DNA from: Fasciola hepatica
Lineage: Eukaryota; Platyhelminthes; Trematoda; Plagiorchiida; Fasciolidae
DNA length: 64,000 bases
Assembly (NCBI GenBank): GCA_948099385.1
Contig: CANUEZ040000116.1
Location: 15,659,501-15,723,500 of the forward strand
Direction of reading: 5' to 3'
The notes beneath the pieces were generated by a model. It made no database searches, was not told the DNA's origin, and saw nothing but the letters and a program-made list of their open reading frames with translations. The translations under genes and the position numbers were made by a program. Below, one piece after another: positions 58,372-64,000 of the stretch. How positions within the stretch are numbered: the first letter of the stretch is position 1; the number at the start of each line of letters is the position of its first letter.

Positions 58372-59720
58372 TTACCGAGCGCCTCCTGTTAGCAGGTATG
58401 GTGCCACCATTAATAGGAAGAGTGAAGAGGTTAAGCAGTTAAAGGGGAGGTCCAATCTGCTATTGAAAAGAGAAGCCGGCGTTAGGCCATCGGGGCTTAA
58501 TTGAGGAAAGGGTTCGCTGTGGGATGATAGCTTATTAATAACCCTGGCACCAAAGGGTATGGCAGGCACAGAGTCAGTGAAGGGTAAAGATCGAGGCGGG
58601 GAGGTGACAGTAGCTGGGGCCATGGCTGAGGCAAAGAAGGCATTGAAGACTTCGGCTATGGGGGGTGGGGAGGTGATAGATGGGTTATTATCGGGAATCA
58701 GGAGTTGGACGTCAGCCTCGATATCAGAGTTTCTAGATTTACGCAACACAGAAAGAAGTTGCGATTTATTCGGATGACCCAATGCCTTAGCTTCTTGGCC
58801 ACGAAGTAGCGTATTATCTTGGCGCTGATTAAGGGTGGAGAGGCGGTTTAAACTAATAAAATTGAAAAGTCCTCGGAATTGTTTAGTTTCTTGAGAAGAT
58901 TGTGATACATCCTGTGGAGTTACGGGACAAGAGACCGTCTTAGATACAACCTGAGAAGTAATGGACAGTTTGTTCAGGCAGTCGGTAAAGGAGTAGAGAA
59001 TATCCGCAGCAATCTGAGGGTAATGGGTGAGAAAATAATCACCCCAGCCTTTTGGCAAATACGAGTGACTAACGAGGTTCAATTTTTTGTATAGGAATGT
59101 TTCGTTGGAGGGGAATGCGGGACTAGGAGGGCCACTAAGGGGCAGATCACAGATTGCCATTTTATAGTCACTGCCGGGGAAATTTTGTGGTACTGACACG
59201 TCGACGACAGGCATGTTGTGAGTGAAAGTTAGACCCAGTATATTCCTATCTCTGGTAGGTTCGGAACCGTGTTGCTTTCAGACACCAAGATAAATACTAG
59301 TGATTAGGTCCATAAGGTTGGGGGAGCCAAGAGGGTAGACCAACAAATATGAGGGAGAGTAAAGTCACTGGCAATGATCTTGGTTCTGGAAGGAAGGGAG
59401 GAGGGGTATTCGAATGATCCAATAAGAAGTGGCTGGCTACGCACGCAGCCAATGTGAAGAACAGTGCCTTGGAGGCTACTGGTGAACCAGAGAGAATCCA
59501 GAGCAGAATCAAGCGTAGTACATAGGGGACGGGTTGTGGTGTAGACTTCCTTGAAGCAGGTTAGGCACCCACCTCCAAGCCGGTTCAGCCTGTTAGTTCC
59601 TAGAAGATCGTATCCCGCCAGAGATATTTGATCACTGGGAGTGTTCTCAGACAGCCAGGATTCCTTTTCCAAGATGATGTCTTAGTTATATATGTGGACA
59701 AGGTTTTGGGTGCAGGGGTT
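58372..59720 (-). pseudogene. pol: LINE copy 2 endonuclease and linker remnant
   Basis: From about 59720 the frame reads NLVHIYN, an in-frame TAA at 59682-59684, then DIILEKESWLSENTPSDQ and LNRLGGGCLTCF. It continues IIASDFTLPHICW, where copy 1 has LIAGDFNLPHICW, so Gly-Asp-Phe-Asn reads Ser-Asp-Phe-Thr. In the next frame, from 59214, FPGSDYKMAIC has Tyr in place of the catalytic His. The linker IAEVFNAFFASAMAP and LSPDGLTPASLF is complete here, showing what copy 1 lost near 10655. Confidence 0.78.
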
Positions 59721-60014
59721 TACCAAGAATAGAACGGGAGATGAATAGGGCTGGAGATAGGCCACTTGTGGGAGGTGGTACAGGCACGTCGGGGGAGGGC
59801 AGAGTAAGTCGGGAAAAACAAGCGATGGCGATTGGAAGGAGTAAAGATCGAAGTCAAGGGGGAATGTATGAATAATGGGGCTGGTGTAGGTTCAGATTGG
59901 GTGGCTTTCAGCACATTTGAAGTGAACGGTTCAGTGAGAAAGACTGCTGAAAGGCGGAACAACTGGGCATCATCGAAGGAGAAAATGTTGGAGCAAAGGA
60001 AAAATCTGTGGAAT

Positions 60015-61403
60015 TTACCGGGTTAATAGCAGGCAGGGGTGATTAGGGGCAGTTGGGAAATACCGGCCGGTAGGAACTGAGTTTTGACTGAGGGGGGGGG
60101 GGGAGATTGCGGAGGGCAGGGCTGAAGATGTTTGGGGAATAGGGGTGTAGGAGGTTTGGTTAGGCCGCACGTTATGAGAGGGGTAGAGGAAGTCGGGTAG
60201 AACATCAAATATGGCACATTCAGTATCGGGAGCATTAGGGAAAGTTGTCAGACAGGGGGCACGACGTGAGGCAGAGGGGACTGAGTGTGAAGGCCGTATT
60301 CTAGCACTGGCAGGCAGCGAATGCGGTGAATTTGTGGGGAACACCAACAGCTAGGAACAAGGGATACTTTTCAAGGTCGATGAGCCAAGGCAAGTTGATT
60401 TGGGAGGAGACAGCTGGACGAAGTAGGGGTTCGTGAGAAGGGTGGGAAGATTGGTAGGCTTAGTTCTTTGGACTGCTAGTAGTTTACCATCGGAGGGAAA
60501 AGAGAGTGAATTGGAGTTAGGCGTGTGCAAAACAGGTGAAGAAGCGGGAGAGCTAGGCAACAGTTGGCGTCTTGTACTGGGTGGCAGTTAGAGAGGAGAA
60601 ACTGACATGTCCAGATCAACAGTAATGGGATCACATTTCAAAGGGTCGGGGGCGGGGGCAGATGAGAAGGCAGCGGGTAGGTGAAAAGAAGCGGAAGGCG
60701 CGTGTGGGTGGGGACACGAGAAGAAGCGGTGGAGTGATCAGCGGTCTGTGTCGAGAGCTCAAGCTCATCGGGCGTCATGCTTGTAGGGAAAAACGGGTGA
60801 CCTAGTAATTTCTCCTTAATTTTTTTCCTGGGATACTTTCAGGTTCTTATAGGGGGAATTAGGAGCTGTAGTCTCACGCACATTTTAGTGAACTCCTTGG
60901 CGGATAAGTCATCTACAAACTGCATAAGGGTTTGACAGTTAAAGCGCTGAATGCACTTACGTAGACTTGATATGTTACAAGGAAAGTGGGGCACGCCACA
61001 AGCATTCAACAACGTATGGTTGACGTGCTCGCGGGGCATTCTCTCTGGGAAATTGAACACGACTGCATTACGGGAATTTCTCGCTCTTGTGAGAGCTTTG
61101 GATGCAACAGAGACAATAAAGCGGCCAACTATTTTCAGGTTTTGTAAGGTAGACTGTTCAATGCTTTCAGTAACGCACTGTGGGGGCAAGTTTAGTTGCA
61201 ACTTCCTGCGATCTTAGATGCTGGGACCTTGTATCTGACAAGCTCTGGTCTAAGGCAGCCGTTCTTCCCGTCGCCAAGCCTTCAAAGTCACAGAGATTAA
61301 CCTTGCATTGCTTCAAGGCTGCGGAGTTTGAAAGGGCTTTTACTTTAGTAACCGAAATATGACAGGATGGGGTATTACTGGAAGACTTTTTGCCACGTGA
61401 TAC
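60015..61403 (-). pseudogene. LINE copy 2 ORF1 remnant
   Basis: Collinear with ORF1 of copy 1. The codon matching the ATG at 13453 reads GTA here (61403-61401). The frame 61201-60839 contains ESIEQSTLQNLKIVGRFIVS, SRNAVVFNFPERMPREH, PHFPCNISSLRKCIQRFNC and MQFVDDLSAKEFTK, so it passes through the point where copy 1 has a stop. Frameshifts then lead into Pro/Ser-rich pieces (60560-60351 and 60347-60015). A run of twelve G (60092-60103) lies in this tail. Confidence 0.68.
60092..60103 (+). repeat. Homopolymer run of 12 G
   Basis: Uninterrupted G run on the plus strand (C on the LINE sense strand). Copy 1 has ten G at 11813-11822, at a different position. Confidence 0.85.
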
Positions 61404-61603
61404 TTTGAAATATCAAGAAGACGCTGTGCATGAAGCAGGACAATAAAGGCAAACTAAGGCTAGGTTAGCATTTACCGCCTATGAAGTTTTCTGAATTTCT
61501 CTGAGTTCCTGGAAAGTCTAAATAAGCCGTAATTTTTTATTACTGCCTAAGATAGCTGAGTGGAAACTTTATCGATAACAACACCCAAATATACCAGGTG
61601 CGT

Positions 61604-62229
61604 TCAATGTTCTGATTCATCGCATTAGGAAAGTTGGGACATGCTTTCAGCTGTCGTGTAAAGGAATGTGGTGCCGACAAATTGGGAAGTATCTGCAAAC
61701 TCTAACGAGTTTCGTTACCTGAACGAAAACCAGATTTGGTGGCCCCGTTGGCCTCGCCTGTGCACACGGTCAGCTAGCACTTGCTTTCTTCAGACAAGTA
61801 TAACATCCTGCTCCAGCGCTTGAGATTCTCTCCTTTACACGCTGCTGAGTGGTAAAGTTACAGTGCCAGGAACTGAGGACCAGCGACTATAGACTCTACG
61901 CGGGGGCAGGTACTGACTCAACTAAGACAGCCTCAAAGTAGAAAGATTAGGCAAACTAAGCACATCTGTTTTGTGTTTGTTCCAGGCTCGTCTATGACAA
62001 ATAAGTAAGAAAGCGGGTTTAAAGGCTAATCACGATGACGGTGCCGGTACAGAGGAGATATGATTTGGCGGCTCGTATACATTGTGGTCAACAAAGTATG
62101 GCCGACTGGTGGATTAAAACTTCCTATGAACGAATCCATATAACAAAATGACATTAAACCTGGGGCGAAGCAGGCAAATTGGCTCAAATAAGAGCGGCTC
62201 ACACTGTTTATGATGGGTTATCAGTGAGT
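61604..62229. other. Unassigned sequence between two LINEs
   Basis: No motif recognised. It should include the 3' end and tail of LINE 4, but I cannot align it with the other LINE tails. Confidence 0.4.
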
Positions 62230-62249
62230 TTAATCCAAGCCACTGGTGC

Positions 62250-63268
62250 TTGAAGGAGCTGTGGACTTTCTTCATAGCAATGAAGGTCTTTTTCGTGTTG
62301 GAGTCAATTAAAGGGCAATATCGGAGAAGTGGTCCAGGGTTGGAACTGCGTACTCTGAGGTGGCTGTTCTTCAGCTTACGGCTACGGAAGACAAGATCAG
62401 TGAGTTGTCTCGCCCCGGTAATTTTTACGGGATGCCTTTTCAGAGAAGACGAAATTAGAAGATTAGTGTAGTCTGACTTCAGTCGCCAAAAAGAAGTGGG
62501 AATGGGTCAGCTAATAATCAAGATGGTTCCTGGGCTTCGGTATACCATGGAAGGGTAGCGTAGCTTCAGACGCCGAAAACTGCATGTGCCGCCTATGGCA
62601 TCACTGGTTGTAGGACGTCAAATTTTAGGAGACAGCAGCTAATGAAACTGCAAGACTAAATGGGTCAAGTGTATGCACTATTTCAAAATCTTCAGCAAGT
62701 CGGAAAGGAACGCGCTGGTGAACTGCAGCAAAGACCGTTTACGTGCATGAGGAAGAGTGGAGAGCCTAAGACACTTCCCTGGGACACGCAGCTTGTTATT
62801 AGTTTGAATGATGACAGATCATCAACCGGTGCCACTAGTGAGCGGGATGGCAGGCGAAAATAGCCAGGGAGGGAGGGGGTCAGAAATGCCAACAGAGCGA
62901 ATTTTATTCAGTATGTAGTTGCGCGGGGCTCTGTCAGATGTTTTGGTCGAAGAGAAGATAAGGATGGTTTTCCTTTTGTTCACTGCCATGGCAAAAATGC
63001 TGAGAAATTCAGACTGACAGGAGAAACATGATCTGGCTTTGATGAAGCCGCTTTTGGAGAAGTTTATTAGACCGTAGTTTTTCAGGCTATTGGAGACTTG
63101 CCGTTCAACGCGTAGTTTCATCACTTTTCGCATAACAAATTGATGGCTAATGGAGCTGTGTTTAACAGGGTGATGCGGTCGCCTTTTCTCAAAATAAGGG
63201 TGATTTTTTGGGCAAGTAAAGAGGGACGTCAGGTTCTGTAATAGGAAGTAAAGTTGGGGGAAGCCCAC
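62250..63268 (-). pseudogene. pol: LINE 4 reverse transcriptase remnant
   Basis: The frame 63268-62822 reads VMKLRVERQVSNSLKNYGLI and KSGFIKARSCFSCQSEFLSI. At motif A it has ILIFSSTKTSDRAP, where the family has LFLDMSKAFDRVP, so the catalytic Asp is gone. RSVGISDPLPPWL follows. After a frame change 62892-62692 gives SCVSQGSVLGSPLFLMHVNG. Motif C, near 62680, reads RLAEDFEIVHTLDP, so FADD has become LAED. HMQFSAS and, near 62310, NPGPLLRYCPLIDSNTKK complete the C-terminal landmarks. The remnant is inactive in both catalytic motifs. Confidence 0.75.
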
Positions 63269-63299
63269 CAGGACCAGGTAGAGACAGTCGCTTATTCAA

Positions 63300-64000
63300 G
63301 AAGGCTATCTTATGGGCAGGTCTAGCTTCAAAAGGGACGACAGGCGGCTCGATATCAGTTATAGGAAACAGGAAAGGAGTGAAGATAACTTCATGGAGTA
63401 GGAGAAAAGAGGCAAAGTAAGCACTGAAAGTTTTCTATAAAGGTTCATTTGAGTTTGCGAATTTAGAGTTTCACATTATTAATTTGGGGCTGGCGAACAA
63501 TTAGTGTCCTGGCCTTGAGTTCAGCAATAATGGCAAACTTCCAGCTTTTATCCTACGGGAAAAGTTATCGTTGATTGGAGCTGCTGAACTTCCCGGATAG
63601 CTAATTCAGGAGAAGAAAAATAGGAGTGTCCCTGGATCTCAAATAGCCAAACTGCCGTGCTATGATCATAAGTTCTTTCCTTGATGTTCTAGTTGGCATT
63701 TGGTATTTGCGAGCAGTGGTTGAGGCGAGTCTAGACGAATTCTCAGGAAGAATGGTACGTAGGGAATCGTGGGAAAAGTTGCAAGTCGAAGGTTAGGGGA
63801 AGGTATTTCGGTTCGAAGAACGAATAAAAGAAGGGAATGGACTTCATTTTGTAATTCGGAATTACGTAGAGCGGCAGCAAGAACAAAGCAATGGGCAAGG
63901 CTTCATTTTATGGTAGCTTACAGGGAAGTGGTGTCTTAACCTGGTTATAGCTTTATTGGCGCAAACCGTGAAAAATAGGTCAAGAATAATGTTGCCTGAT
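63300..64000 (-). other. Upstream part of LINE 4, not resolved
   Basis: Expected to hold the linker and endonuclease of LINE 4. Only a weak trace of the linker (WKFAII near 63540) is visible. No host gene recognised. Confidence 0.35.

Larger units (their letters stand above)
56100..61603 (-). mobile_element. Full-length CR1/Jockey-like LINE, copy 2
   Basis: Same family and orientation as copy 1 and collinear with it from the leader (near 61603) to the 3' tail (near 56100); homologous endonuclease codons sit exactly 47,980 bp apart. It has ORF1, endonuclease, RT and a tail of about 0.9 kb. It is more decayed than copy 1: the ORF1 start codon has become GTA, motif A of RT has lost its Asp, GDFN reads SDFT, and SDH reads SDY. 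It shares one in-frame stop with copy 1. Confidence 0.85.
62230..64000 (-). mobile_element. LINE 4, CR1/Jockey-like, cut by the window edge
   Basis: A minus-strand element. RT lies at 62250-63268 and more of the element, presumably linker and endonuclease, extends to 64000 and beyond. Closest in style to copies 1 and 2 (shared IVHT block after motif C), but with different wording throughout, so a separate family of the same group. Confidence 0.7.

Noticed and set aside
1..64000. CRISPR arrays, bacterial operons or phage-like modules
   Set aside because: No regularly spaced short repeats, ribosome-binding sites or compact gene runs; the content is eukaryotic retrotransposons.

Overview
This 64 kb window reads as repeat-dense eukaryotic DNA. 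I recognise no host exon, rRNA, tRNA, bacterial operon or CRISPR array. Almost everything identifiable is the remains of retrotransposons from three superfamilies: Ty3/Gypsy-like LTR elements, BEL/Pao-like LTR elements and non-LTR elements (LINEs) of a CR1/Jockey-like type with an APE-type endonuclease and a reverse transcriptase (RT). The Gypsy gag/RT/integrase signatures resemble the CsRn1-type elements known from flatworms, and BEL/Pao together with CR1-like LINEs is a typical flatworm mix. I therefore infer a platyhelminth (trematode or cestode) genome, but the sequence alone does not prove it.

Layout. 1.57-4.95 kb: degraded Gypsy element 1 (+), with an approximate LTR pair and an integrase that still shows D-35-E spacing. 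6.97-7.48 kb: dispersed repeat R2. 8.09-13.66 kb: LINE copy 1 (-), full length, with ORF1, endonuclease and a 435-codon open RT frame. 13.68-14.96 kb: BEL/Pao fragment (+), with gag zinc knuckle and protease. 16.63-20.99 kb: Gypsy element 2 (+), with an LTR pair, polypurine tract and decayed gag-pol. 21.37-21.90 kb: second R2 copy. 24.08-26.85 kb: LINE 3 (-). 32.43-36.85 kb: a large inverted repeat with arms of about 2 kb around a small loop that carries a LINE RT fragment. 39.25-45.30 kb: BEL/Pao element (-) with near-identical LTRs, a candidate 5-bp target-site duplication and a badly broken gag-pol. 48.24-49.08 kb: LINE RT tail (+). 51.40-51.68 kb: LINE endonuclease scrap (+). 55.00-55.32 kb: solo LTR of the Gypsy 1 family. 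56.10-61.60 kb: LINE copy 2 (-), same family as copy 1 and collinear with it. 62.23-64.00 kb: LINE 4 (-), which runs off the window.

Every coding region found is inactivated by stops, frameshifts or lost catalytic residues, so nothing here looks autonomous; the most intact piece is the RT of LINE copy 1. The most unusual features are the long inverted repeat at 32.4-36.9 kb, the conflict between identical LTRs and a decayed interior in the BEL/Pao element, and an in-frame stop shared by LINE copies 1 and 2 at the same endonuclease codon. Roughly 25 kb between the named elements gave no recognisable signal by eye and may be older repeat. All alignments were made by eye, so boundaries are approximate unless a junction is stated.
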